Source: Polytrichum commune (taxonomy: Eukaryota; Streptophyta; Polytrichopsida; Polytrichales; Polytrichaceae). Taken from it: a stretch of 64,000 bases of DNA. The DNA is taken from positions 38,303,501-38,367,500 of the forward strand of contig OX485805.1 of assembly GCA_950295325.1 (NCBI GenBank), read 5' to 3'. This document shows, piece by piece, positions 13,199 through 24,197 of this stretch. Below the pieces are notes generated by a model. That model did no database searches. It saw nothing but the letters and a program-made list of their open reading frames with translations, and was not told where the DNA came from. Both the position numbers and the translations under genes were made by a program. Each line of letters begins with the position of its first letter. Position 1 is the stretch's first letter.

Positions 13199-13479
13199 CC
13201 ATTCTTAAGGATTTGGGCGAACCAACCCATACACTCGTTCCTTGTTGGATGCCTAAACCCTTGCCTCCAAGGAATCAATGTACAGGTTGTTTCGCCCCAG
13301 CCATTCTTAAGCATCTAAGTGTTGTGGTGACTAACCTACTTGGGAGTTATTTTCTCTACTCACTGTAGGCAACTGATGGCTGGGACGAACCGACCTGTAC
13401 ACTGGTTCCTTGGAGGCAAGAGTTTAGGCATCCAACAAGGAACGAGTGTATGGGCTGGTTCGCCCAAATCGGCAACTGA
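13199..13479. mobile_element. Two inverted copies of a tiny TIR element forming a hairpin
   Basis: A unit of about 91-95 bp at 13210-13304 reappears in reverse complement at 13376-13470. I count about 7 mismatches in 95. The loop is about 71 nt. Each copy has its own flanking direct repeat: CCATTCTTAAG on both sides of the first, and GGCAACTGA on both sides of the second. The unit ends are themselves imperfect inverted repeats (TTGGGCGAACCAG and CTGGGACGAACCG). The simplest reading is two independent insertions of a minimal TIR element in opposite orientation, giving a long fold-back. Confidence 0.8.
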
Positions 13480-14340
13480 CCACATATTGGTTTGAAGTTC
13501 ACCTGCGAATGTCAATTCCTCCCCCCTGTGGTTCACATGGTTAAATGAAACAATAGGCATTGTTCCCATTTTAATAACCCTAACCTCACATGGGGACCCC
13601 ACATCTCAATTGTTTGTTTCTGGAATCTGGATCTCAAATGTGATTCATGTAGACAACAATAACTCACTGAAAGCATTACAATTTCCACTCATTCCTCAAA
13701 CTATTGAGATCAAGAGTGAACCAAATCTATTACTGATGCTCTCTTGAACAGCCAAATCATAAGTGACCTGTTCATTTCCTTGAACCTTTAGATTGTATTC
13801 ACCGTGAAGATTTTGGACACACTAAGATTTGTATTGAGAGCGGTCATAGAATCTGGTCTCTTTCTGCAAATGCTTGAATCGACAGACATATAGCTGATGT
13901 TGGAGCTCAAGTGAGAGTGATCTAAGATTAGAAGTCAGTAAGAAGGTTTCGGCAACAGTAGAGATCAAAAAGTGGAAACGTTACCACAATGTTTATGTGG
14001 TTAGATTGAGAATCTTTGCTCCATTAATGTATGCATCTTTTCCTTGTGACTGGCATCAGACAAGACTGTCGATGACACATAATGTCGGCAAACCTTGCTT
14101 CCAAATCAGTTCCCTGAAACTCATATCCTATTCATCACTGCTCAACAGCCTTAGACATAAATACGAAATAGACGATAGAAGTGATCGGAGAGAGTAGTAT
14201 AGCTTAAGGTTTTCTGACAAAGAGTTTCCAGTGAGGAAGTCAGAATACGAGGCTGTCTATGAGTGCTCGCATGCATGAACTTGTCCCTTCTCAAAAACAA
14301 TATCACCGAATCCTCTCCTGTTTTCTCTCTGTTTATCAGC

Positions 14341-14543
14341 CCGTAATGCACATTCTTCCAACTTGTCTCGAGAGTAGTAAGACATTATCTACAAAATTGA
14401 AAGGGCGGAGTTTGGGAGCAAGGCAGTCTACAAGCCGTCCCTATCACAAGCAGTTAGGAGCCATCCTCCAGGGAAGCAGATACGGGGAAAAAAAAACTTG
14501 AAACTATGAAGCAGCCTGTTTATGGAGTGCAAGACTCAAGGAA
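14341..14543 (-). repeat. Duplicate of the acetyltransferase gene 3' end
   Basis: This segment is a diverged direct copy of 14659-14841, about 318 bp away. Shared landmarks are AATGCACATTCTTCCAACTT, CATCCTCCAGGGAA and the end of the coding region. On the minus strand the copy still reads L-E-S-C-T-P-stop, matching the gene's own last codons L-E-S-C-T-L-stop. Thus the final codons, stop and about 170 bp of 3' flank were tandemly duplicated downstream of the gene. Confidence 0.75.
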
Positions 14544-14819
14544 AATACCACCGAATCACCAGCACTCACTCGGAACATATGATAGATACATAGATATGCA
14601 AAGAAAGCTCCTTTAAGAGCATCTGCTCTCTTTTTTATGTAACAAATTGTCATTGAGCTCGTAATGCACATTCTTCCAACTTGTCTCGAGTAGTGTGATA
14701 TTATCTAAAATATTGGAAGAGTGGAATCTGGGAGCAAGGCGGTCTGCATCTTTCCTTTCATAAGCAGTTAGAAACCATCCTCCAGGGAAACAAAAACTTG
14801 AAATTCTTAAGCAACCTGT

Positions 14820-15470
14820 TCATAGAGTGCACGACTCAAGTGCTTTTCCAGTGAGACGGCAGATCCGCCACTCAGGCATCACATTAGCTCCAATGCCCTC
14901 GTAGAACTTGATGGCATTGACATTCCAGTCAAGCACACACCACTCCACCCGCCCCGCACCGAGCTTGACAGCCTGTTGCGCCACAGTCTTCAACAAGATG
15001 GTGCCAAACCCTCGACCCCGATACGGCTTCCGCACATACAAGTCCTCGATATAGATGCCCGATTTCGCAAGAAACGTCGAGTAATTCGGGAAAAAAAGAA
15101 CAAAGCCCACCACAGTTTGGTTCCCGTTGGTAAACGATGTGTTCGAAGGATCCTCAATCGGCGATCGAAGCGTCACATTCCTCACAACGGGCTCAAATGT
15201 GGCCTCCGCCTCGTCGGAAGAGGCTAAATGATCCTCCTGGTGCTCTCCCGTTGGGCCAGTTTCAAGCATGAAAACCGTAGGCCCCTGAAACGGCGGCAGC
15301 TTCCATAAACTGGCGTTCAGCTTGGCGTCCGTGACCTCGCATGCGTGCGCGAGCTCCTCGAAATCTGCGAGCTCGCGGATGAGTGCGGCGATCGTGTGCA
15401 CGTCTGAGCGAGTGGCCAGCCTCACGGTCACCGTCGCCGTCGTCATTCCCTCCCCTTCCTCCGTCGCCAT
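14820..15470 (-). CDS. NATA-like GNAT acetyltransferase (SSAT family)
   Basis: This intronless frame of 216 residues matches the plant NATA1/NATA2 type along its length. It has the substrate-side N-terminus (VRLATRSDVHTIAALIREL, 16-34), the FFPNYSTFLAKSGIYIEDLY strand pair (126-145), the acetyl-CoA loop PYRGRGFG (149-156), and the C-terminal block VEWCVLDWNVNAIKFYE (175-191) with WRICRLTG (201-208). Known relatives acetylate ornithine, diaminopropane or related amines, or thialysine, in the cytosol using acetyl-CoA. The exact substrate cannot be read from sequence. The family is usually 210-240 residues, which favours the ATG at 15470. The same frame is open to another ATG at 15701, adding 77 residues with no family similarity (possibly 5' UTR or a targeting extension). 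The 5' half is GC-rich compared with its surroundings. A diverged copy of its 3' end lies downstream. Confidence 0.92.
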   Translation of the reverse strand: MATEEGEGMTTATVTVRLATRSDVHTIAALIRELADFEELAHACEVTDAKLNASLWKLPPFQGPTVFMLETGPTGEHQEDHLASSDEAEATFEPVVRNVTLRSPIEDPSNTSFTNGNQTVVGFVLFFPNYSTFLAKSGIYIEDLYVRKPYRGRGFGTILLKTVAQQAVKLGAGRVEWCVLDWNVNAIKFYEGIGANVMPEWRICRLTGKALESCTL

Positions 15471-15701
15471 AGCCGAGATGTTCTTGCAAATCCCAACCCT
15501 CTCCGGCAAACTCTCGTGCCGAATCCAGAGAGACGAAGTTCCCAAAACTTGTTCCCAAAACTCGTTCCCATAAAGGGGAACGTGCTCATCGGAAAGAAGG
15601 AACGCGGCAGCAGTCCTTTCTTTTCCTTTGTGGAAGTAACTTTGGTACTCGTGTACACCTTGCAGTAAAAATCTGCCCCAATAGGGTTTTTGCTGATTCA
15701 T

Positions 15702-17980
15702 GCTTCAATCAACTTCAAAAGAGCCATTCATGAATATTTTGTGGAATATTGTCAGTCCCGTAAAACATTGTTATGGATCTGAATAAGGCTATGGGATATT
15801 TGACCCCAATTTAGGAGTTTAAATTGTTCTTAGAATAATAATATTACCCAGGTTCCATATACAAATCACACTTTCACCCTTCCCGTTGACAGGTGTTGTG
15901 AAACATGCATTCCTATGTGGGACCGGGCAGTGAGTGATGAGCAATAATACATGAGTGGTGAGGAAGGAAAAATTTATGGAAATACATTCGTTAGTATCTT
16001 AAACCCGTGGTACTTTGGCATAAAGAATACCAATTTCCTTCATAATAATATGCAAATGTAGAGCGATTACCCTGATGAAATGCGTTACTCTACTTTGGAA
16101 GTTCACAAACGTGAGGTTGACCCTAGGGTTTATAAATAAACTGAAATTTTGTTGCCAGACTCAACATTTAAGAATGCTAGCACATGTACGCTAGAGCAAT
16201 GAAATGATAAATACAATGCACAATGCACAAGCTTAAGTTTCTTGGCATAGAGGAGAGCAAGAGAAAATTGTTCACACAAAACTATGTACATCGAACGTGG
16301 TTGTTTTAGTCAACAACAAACTATTCTCATGCAAATCCAAAAAAAAGAAAGCACACTTTATGTAAGTACTCTATATAGAACCATGTGTAACTACCCTGAT
16401 TGTTTTCCCATTCCCTCCTACGTCTAATTGTTCCTATTTGCTTCATTACGCTCATGTGTTGATCATGTACAACCGAGTGGCTATTGAATCGTTTGGACCT
16501 ATGGCGAGGGATAAGTGTTGAGGTGGACCCCATATCCTTTGCGACGCCATAACTCTTAAAAACTACTTTTTGGTTGAAAGGGTTGGTCATGAACTTAAGC
16601 CCCCTCCACACAACATAAGGCTCATGCTTGGCATTTGGAATTCGTTGAGTTTTTGAAAGGCCCTTGAAAAGGCCATAGTGGAAAATAAACCAAAAAATTA
16701 TAGCATTCTAGATTTTTTGTTTTGGTTATTATGTTGACCATTTCTAAGGCCTTCAAGAATTCCAGAACTCGGTTTGGAGGGGTTGGTCATCAACTCAAGC
16801 CCCCCTTCTACTTATATGGCACATCATTTGAGCCCCAAAGAGGCAAATTTCAATCTCCATTCAAGCCTTTTGAGGGTTGCAATAAGTAATTGTCAATGAG
16901 ATTGAGGAACATTAATGAATAGTTTGTATAAGTTGCTTGGTTCAAGTGTACAAAATGTTCTTATATGAACGAGGATAAACTAATTAAGCTCATTACCTCG
17001 CTCTCCAACGAGGTTAACACTTTCCAAGGCATTGTACAAACTATGGAACAACGCTCGAACCTAGTGGAAAAAGGGCATGAGATTCATGAAATAACATCTA
17101 GCCTGGACACAATGCATACTTTAACACACTTCACACCTTTATATGAAGGAATTAGATTCTTGCATCTCTAACTTCGAGACATCTATGACAACATCAAAGT
17201 ATCATGACGATTCTCACTTGTCAAAAGCTAGAAAGTGACATGAGTGTACTACAAGACCATCTAAAACCCCATAAAAAAAATGCTAGCACATGGGCATTTT
17301 GATTCAAAGTTGATGGGCAAGCATCATCTCTTCATGACGGGTTCATGAACAAACAACACAATATGTACATGAAATATTAGAAAGGAAAAAATATAGTCTA
17401 CACTTAAAATATGGAAGAAAGTGAGCACAAGGACACTCTCCAACTCACCCAAAGTTTTAATAACACATGTTCCTATGGAATTCACTGTGCAAATTTTTTA
17501 AAACCATGTGCAATAAAATATAGGGTATTTAATATTCTTCAAGGATAAAAATGATACAAAACTTAGTAGTATCATGGGGGCTAGATAAATTCATTCAACA
17601 ATATTAGAAAATATATTTATCTAGTACTTAGGGATTTTTGTATTTTTATTTATAGTATACAAAATCCTACATGTAGGATTGAGAAAAGAATTGTACAAGA
17701 TAAGTTGTTTAGCTTGTAAAGCTTTGTAGATGGATGAAATATGATAGTGTCAGTTGGAAATATGGATGACAATGCAACATATTATGATTGCCTTGTCTAT
17801 TTCAATGTTCTTTCAACATTATGTCCATCTATTGGCATTACATGTTATTGTTGAAGAGGGGAGAGGGGTGGTACTTTTGAGGAGAGAATTTTGTTTATAA
17901 GAAATATAAACTTCACAAAAATACCCTACCAAAGCACTTACAAAGTAAAACTATGGTATTAATAAACATGAGAAATCATC
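15702..17980. other. Intergenic spacer with LINE-proximal debris
   Basis: No intact gene. The phrase GGTTGGTCAT.AACT.AAGCCCCC recurs near 16577 and 16780 as a short direct repeat. A frame at 16965-17171 (68 residues, helix-prone, rich in E, K and L) precedes the LINE endonuclease remnant and could be decayed first-ORF sequence; this is only a guess. Confidence 0.45.
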
Positions 17981-20100
17981 TTATTACATAATTGGGGAAA
18001 ATAATGAAGATCGTACGCAAAGAAATTATAGTACTTGAGGATGGGACAAAAAATCGGCCAGGCACAAAAACCATATTAATTGGAGCAACACTAGGGGACA
18101 AACTTCAATCCCCTTCAACCTCAAGGTTAGTGGCCCAATTCATGTGTCTCTTGGAATTGTAGAGGTTATTCTATGCACACCAACATGCTAACAACAAAGT
18201 CATATTCCACCTATGGATTTAATATTATTAGTGGAAACATGGGAGAAAGATGAATTAGGTATAGCAAACATTCTCAGTTATGTCATTTCTCCATTGCACG
18301 ATATGAAATTGGCAGCATACAATTAGGCACCATTACTTGAGGACATGGGAATATTGCTGTAGTTATTAGGAAGTCTATATATATGTGAATCTCACATCTC
18401 TCCTTTACTCACACGGACTCGCATATATGGATTAGGATCCACAAAGATATAGGTCTCTTCATGGATATATGTACATATATTGGTATGTGTTACTTTGTAC
18501 CTTTTGGCGCCAAAAATCACAAATCTACAACTATAGACCCTTACATTTTCCCCATCAAGTTTGTTTCTTATCAAAAATTTAGGGAGGTTTTTGTAGAGGA
18601 GATTTTCATGCTCAAACTAGTTCTCACCAAGGATAGGACTTTCATCTTGATGTCAATGACATCAACTTGATAGAGGTTTCTAGACCACACATGCTAAGAC
18701 AGTACGACCACATTGGCCAATGGAATGCTTTTAGTCAATTCTTAGTATAAAATTGGTCCTTCACTGGCTTTGTGATACTTAATGAGGTAATAAATGATGT
18801 CAAAGTTTCACTTACTTTTTTAATATGGGTGGGGCTATTGTAGTTGATTATCACATAGGTGATCCCAACTCCCTTCAAATTCTATCTCTAAATTCTCCAT
18901 ATATACTAGGTAATGAACAATCCGGTTCAAATCACTGCTCAACCAATCTTCTCTACAAAACTAGGTGGCAAACAAAGAGTTAGATTGTCCAACACATGGT
19001 TTGATAACGATTGTCAAGAGGCCTAGTTACCATACCATATTGTGTTAAACTCTAGTCACTTGGTCAATATTTCAAGAATGGCTATCAAAAACATCACATG
19101 ATGATGCAACATAAGAAATGCTCTCATTTGGAGTGCAAACTAAAGGAACCATGTCTTTTGCTATAAAAATGACCGCACATTGAAATCGGGAGAGCTTTGA
19201 AGGAAAAAAACAAAACGATTCAACCCTCTCATTTATGCACAAGAAGTAGGCGATTATTGCACAAAATTGTACACCTCAGGATACAATATCAATGATCATT
19301 TTGTTCCAAACACTCAGCTTTCAAATGTTTTTACAAAAGGGGAAATGTGAAAGATTTAGCAAATCATAAGGCAAGAGATATTTAAGGTTTAAACCCGAGT
19401 TTCTAAAATGGGTTGCAAGTGATTTATGTGAACCAATCACAAAGTTATTTAATTTAGTGGCTAGAGAGGGTTTCCCACATTCACGAACCATCATCATTAT
19501 TCAAAAGATCTCCAAGTCCAGTACAAGAAACTCCCTTGGGAACTATAAGACCATAATCCTAGGCGCAATCTTTAGCAAGCTCAATGGCTCCATTTCATAA
19601 ATAAAAATGATTATTTGATGGCCTAATTTGAAAGGGGTTAGAGCGAGAGGACAAACAAGTTTTTAGGGAAGGTAGATCTATTGTGGACTGCGAACTTACA
19701 TTATGTAGTTTAATCAAACAAGAAATATTTGCATGTCAATGTCTCTATTCTTGTTTTGTTGATTCAAAAAAACTTTCGACGCATTTCCACATGACAAGCT
19801 TTGCGAATGCCTCCAACGATTAGGTGTTCCACTTCATTTATAGCAAGTTTAAAAAGCCATGTATATCATAGTTTATGCAAAAGTACGAATCTAGAGTGAC
19901 ACACATGGTGAAGTAATGTTTGACATTTGTGGTAAACAAGGATGTATACTCTCCCCCACACCATTTGAAACATATTTGAAAGAGATCGACGGGGATGTTC
20001 AATGTTTGCTTGATATGTAGGTTGCCATTCTTTTATGTTTGTAGCTTTTGGTGCACATAATGTTTTTTTTTGTAGTGCCTTCATAATTGACATTAATTAT
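17980..20100 (+). mobile_element. Decayed APE-type non-LTR retrotransposon (LINE)
   Basis: Translated pieces in shifting frames follow the order of a plant LINE ORF2. The endonuclease opens at about 18152 with WNCRG. It continues with AVVIRKSI near 18360, CYFVPFGA near 18487, GEVF-type strand remnants near 18580, an IVVDY motif near 18840, and the SDH-equivalent GSNHCS near 18925. Reverse transcriptase follows: LFNLVAREGFPHS near 19440, NYKTIILGAIFSKL near 19535, FVD.KKTFDAFPHDKL near 19755 and GCILSPTPFETYLKEID near 19945. Stops and frameshifts interrupt it throughout, and the catalytic YADD region near 20020 is lost. The element is dead. Confidence 0.85.
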
Positions 20101-21115
20101 TTATGTAGGACATGACCGTAGACAAACATGTAGAAATGCCAACTTGCAACCTTGTGGAAAATGGTTCACAAGTGGCCCCAACAATTTGGCAACAAAATGA
20201 CTTACCTATAGGAAGAAACAATGAAAGATTTGATAAGAACATTCAAATCATGTAAATTATTGGTCATGATTGCAAGGGGGTCCAATGGTAAAGGTCCAGA
20301 TTCAACATCGTTGAAACTAAAGGTTGCTACTAGGTGTGGAGATCCAAAGCTATTGGCGGAGGCATTGAAGTCCTATCTTGGTGTAGAAGATCTTTAACAT
20401 CATGGATTGTGCCTTGGAGGGCTTAGAGCTGTTTGGTTTCACAAAACATAAACTCGACTTGCCACTTCGTGTCACTTGCGATTCTCATTGACCTAACAAA
20501 GTGAACTACTCCATTCCCTACCCAAACACTCAGGCAAAAGCATCATGCATTGAGGCCTCTTCAAATTCTACAAAACATGGTGTGGCTCATACGATATTCG
20601 TGTTGGAGACTGATTGCCCTGCTTAATGGTGGCACATTGGATGATTATCTCTTACATCTACTAAAGGATGTTGGACAAGGCAAGCCAATACATGTACTAT
20701 GTGAATGCCAAAGTGAGAACTGGCAAACATGGCACCCCCACTCCAATGTACAAAGGGATGAAGTATGAGTTTCATTTCACCAAAAATGTGGAGTATGATT
20801 TTATGGTTTTGCCATGACGACATCAAGCATTGTGTGAGTGGCAACAAGAAGAAACACATACTAGATTGGCCTATAGTATCTAGTACGTGTTGGTGAAGAT
20901 AGGTACCAATCTCCCGAGGGAGGAGGTGTTAGCACTTGAGGATGCTGGATTCCAATTGCAACACAGGAAAACGCTTTTGCCTTGCTGTAAACTTTTAGCA
21001 ATTGCGACGCTCTCCATCCCTCAGTTGCATTTTTGTGTGACAACATACCTGGACGCCCACCTGAACAACATACCTGAATTTTTTTAAGATAGTTTAATGG
21101 GATCCAACAATACCA

Positions 21116-21545
21116 ATGGTGGATCACAAAAAAAATGGGAGAGATGTTGGACTCATGGACGGATACTATGTTGTTGTAGTGATTGCCATTCCATATCAAG
21201 GATTTGGAGTTATCATCAACATCGTTTCCAAGGAGGACAACGCCCATCATGTAACGATTGGTGATATACCACAATGCACTTGCCCGAACTTCACTAAAAT
21301 GTCATGTTTGACTTTCATAATGAAAAGGAAATGGATGTACAACAAACACCTCAACAATGTGTTCAAAGCAAGGTTGATTATGACAACAACAAATTCATTC
21401 ATGCTCCAACATACACCTACAACAAGGTTATGCGACTACTTGAGTAAGCCAATGTTGTTGAGTGTGAGTAGTGATGCTCCTGTGGTGTTCACCTACAATT
21501 TGAAAACATGTCGCTATATGACATTATATGTTTGGAAATTTATTT
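21116..21545 (+). pseudogene. Decayed SWIM zinc-finger element protein
   Basis: The frame contains HHVTIGDIPQCTCPNFTKM, then a K/G-W-x-Y-x-KHL-x-x-VF segment. This is the CxC...CxH layout of SWIM domains carried by mobile-element proteins common in seed-free plant genomes. The third zinc ligand is lost (YNKHL where YCKHL is expected). A frameshift near 21366 separates the downstream piece KVDY..NKFIHAPTYTYNKVMRLLE, which continues the same protein family in another frame. Upstream sequence (20530-20870) may belong to the same element but I cannot show it. The copy is non-functional. Confidence 0.7.
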
Positions 21546-21549
21546 AGAT

Positions 21550-23942
21550 GCATGTATAAATGTTTTGGTTTATTATCAAAATTCGATTGAAAATTTGATT
21601 TAGAATTTGTATTACATGGAAATACACCCCCATCATTTGTGATCATTGTAAATGTTTTTACTATACAACTAAAATATGAAATGAATTACCAAATTTAAAA
21701 TGTGACCTTAAACCTATACAAATTTCCTAACTTTGGACTCATTGCTCATATGTTACTCATCACTCATATGTTATCGCTTGCAGCTTAGATACTACTGCTC
21801 TTCACCTCCTCGTTTCTAGATTTTGAGGAGCCATGTGTTGTGTTGTTGACCACATCCTCACAATCCTTTGAGAACATATTTGGTTGTGCATTTTCGGGTC
21901 CGACACTAATTTCACTCGAGGTATGTGCTATGCATGAGAATGGAAATCTAGTGTTGTGTATGCAAACTTGTTGCTAAACCCTAAACCATCGCCAACTATT
22001 TTCTAGTGGAGTACCTCAAACCATTTTTCTTCTCTCTCTCTTTGGCAGTGTGGCATTTTTGGCTTTGGGCATTTGCAACCTCTTTCCTCAAGTTGATGTG
22101 ATGTCCCTATGCGTTTGTATCAAAGAGATCCTATACAAACCCCTTGAAATACACATTGTCTTTTAAATGGTTATGGGGTTTGACATAGATCACGAAAACT
22201 TAAAACCTCTTGGCCACCTTTCAATATTGGAGGGCGGGACCTTTGCCAAGGTGTTATATTCAGTGAAGAAAAATGAATTCCTAGGCTACTGACATGTGGT
22301 GTCATGTGTGGTATCAACAATACATTCAATATATCGTTTTATTCTTTCCCCCCCATCAAATATGGCTACCATTAGAGCTCATGGATCCTTAGTACCACTT
22401 GAGGCTGATGGTTATGTGTGTGTTCTACAAAGTTTGCTTGGTTTGAGATTCAACCTCCAAATAGGAACCATGTACGTTGAGCAAAAGATGTATTTTGCAA
22501 ATGAAAATGTGTTTCTTCTATTGTCAATTTGACAAACAAGTGGGGGTGGTAAAAACTTGCCCAATATCTCAAATTAGACTCAATAAAATTATCCAAGGTT
22601 TTTGACCCCTATTTAAGGTTTCTTTGTCCAAAAAATGAGTGAACTAATGCTCTATAATAATAATATTTAATATTTCACCCTCCATCTCTGCAGGTGTCAG
22701 TAAACATATAACCACTCAAGTAATTCCTCTTTGTGTTTTGCAAGCGCATTATAGCATGTAAACGGTTGCCTCCGATGCCTTATGCACGGCAAGACCATCT
22801 TACCAAGGCTTTTTACAAACAAAGTCTATCCCTCAGACTCCACCTTTGGGAGGGCCCTCATTCACGGATCGTGAGTCTTGGGCCTTATTAACTACTTTAC
22901 CCCAGGTAGAGCTAAGAGAATGTCTCATCACAACACATACCTACACTAATTATCCCAGTAGAGCTTCCTCCTCCACAAAAGAAGATTAGAAAATAATCAA
23001 CCTCTACCTCAATTACAAGACCCTCCCTAGTCAACAAATAAACAAATAATAAATAAATAAATACTAAAGATATAATAATTAAAATCACATTAGTATATAT
23101 CGGCAACGGGCACAATTCCCCCTGCCACGCGAAAGACGGACTCCTAGGTGACATAAACATCACACTCCCAATACTTACACAAACACACTCACTAGAATCT
23201 AAAACACCAAGAGTTAAAACCTTGCACCAAACAAATCCAAGATTAACCAGTCCTTATTGGGTACTGGTTCTATCTGTGACTGGTTACTTGTGACTATAGT
23301 GTCTACTCTCGAAAGGGGGAAGTAGTTCTATACCTCTATTCCTTTGCCCAGTGGGCCTAGGTCTAGGGGTGGAACGAACAGACACTTCATTCACGTCGGC
23401 CTCCTAACGGAGACCGAAGTTTCTCTTCTTCTTCCCAGTAGAGCTAATAGAGTGCATGCGAAATTAGTGAAGGTGATATTAAATTTCGTTACGCAATGAA
23501 ATTAGTGCCACCAGAAGATCTAGGGTTTTAGGAGTCCAAAGTGCCGAAAACTCTCAATACAAGCTCTCTTTAATTTCTCAGTGTTAAGAGATGCCCAAGG
23601 AGTGAGTGGCACAGATTGAAATGAAGACGAAGGAGCCTCTTCAAACTCACCAAAATAAATTATGCACTTTACAAATACCTTAGAACACACAATAATTTTA
23701 CTTGGAAAGTATGATAAATGAGCATGTATTCATGAATTTAATATCACTCAGGAAAAATTTCAGCCTTCACTAATTTGGCTAAAGAGTGTCTTTTGGGAAT
23801 TAGCACCACACGCACTAAACGGGATACCTAATCAGTGGAGTCCATAATATCATCCACCATGCAGCTATTCATCCTACAATTTACTCATTCGTTCATTCAA
23901 TCATTCATTCATCCAACGACACTTCCCATCCCAGCCAGGCAA
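21550..23942. other. Intergenic spacer, no gene recognised
   Basis: AT-rich, without family-like reading frames. A stretch at 22598-22708 resembles 15795-15905 (shared TTTGACCC, AATAATAATATT, TTCACCCT and CAGGTGT in the same order), suggesting an old dispersed repeat. Nothing else could be assigned. Confidence 0.5.
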
Positions 23943-24197
23943 ATGAGGTGCGCGGCGGTTTCCCAACAGCTCTCCACCGTCGTCGTTGCCTTCTTCTTTC
24001 TTGCCGCGATCGCAGCATCGTCGTCACCATCGCCATCATTCTTCGATGCCACTCCAATCCACACCCCCCACAAAAACCTTACTCCCGCCCCTCTCTTACT
24101 TCCCTGCTGCCCAGTCAAAATAGACCGCACCCAAAAACCCACATTCCGCTATCGACTTCGGACACCAGCAGAAGAGGGAATTGTATGTAGAGTTTGA
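23943..24197 (+). CDS. Candidate small secreted protein or first exon (uncertain)
   Basis: This frame of 84 residues begins MRCAAVSQQLSTVVVAFFFL and continues AAIAASSSPSPS, a good signal-peptide profile with a plausible cleavage after ASS. A short Pro/Thr-rich mature part follows, with an adjacent CC pair. The segment is GC-richer than its surroundings, as real exons in this window are. A GTATGT that could serve as a donor occurs at about 24181 (GAATT|GTATGT), so it could be the first exon of a longer gene, but I found no convincing second exon. No family recognised; chance remains possible. Confidence 0.35.
   Translation: MRCAAVSQQLSTVVVAFFFLAAIAASSSPSPSFFDATPIHTPHKNLTPAPLLLPCCPVKIDRTQKPTFRYRLRTPAEEGIVCRV

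Noticed and set aside
13360-13602. 80-residue minus-strand frame sharing HTLVPCWMPK with a plus-strand frame at 13180
   Set aside because: The shared peptide arises because both frames read the same inverted repeat; it is not a protein family.
20861-21274. 137-residue minus-strand frame
   Set aside because: It lies opposite the SWIM-element remnant on the plus strand, where the real similarity is found.
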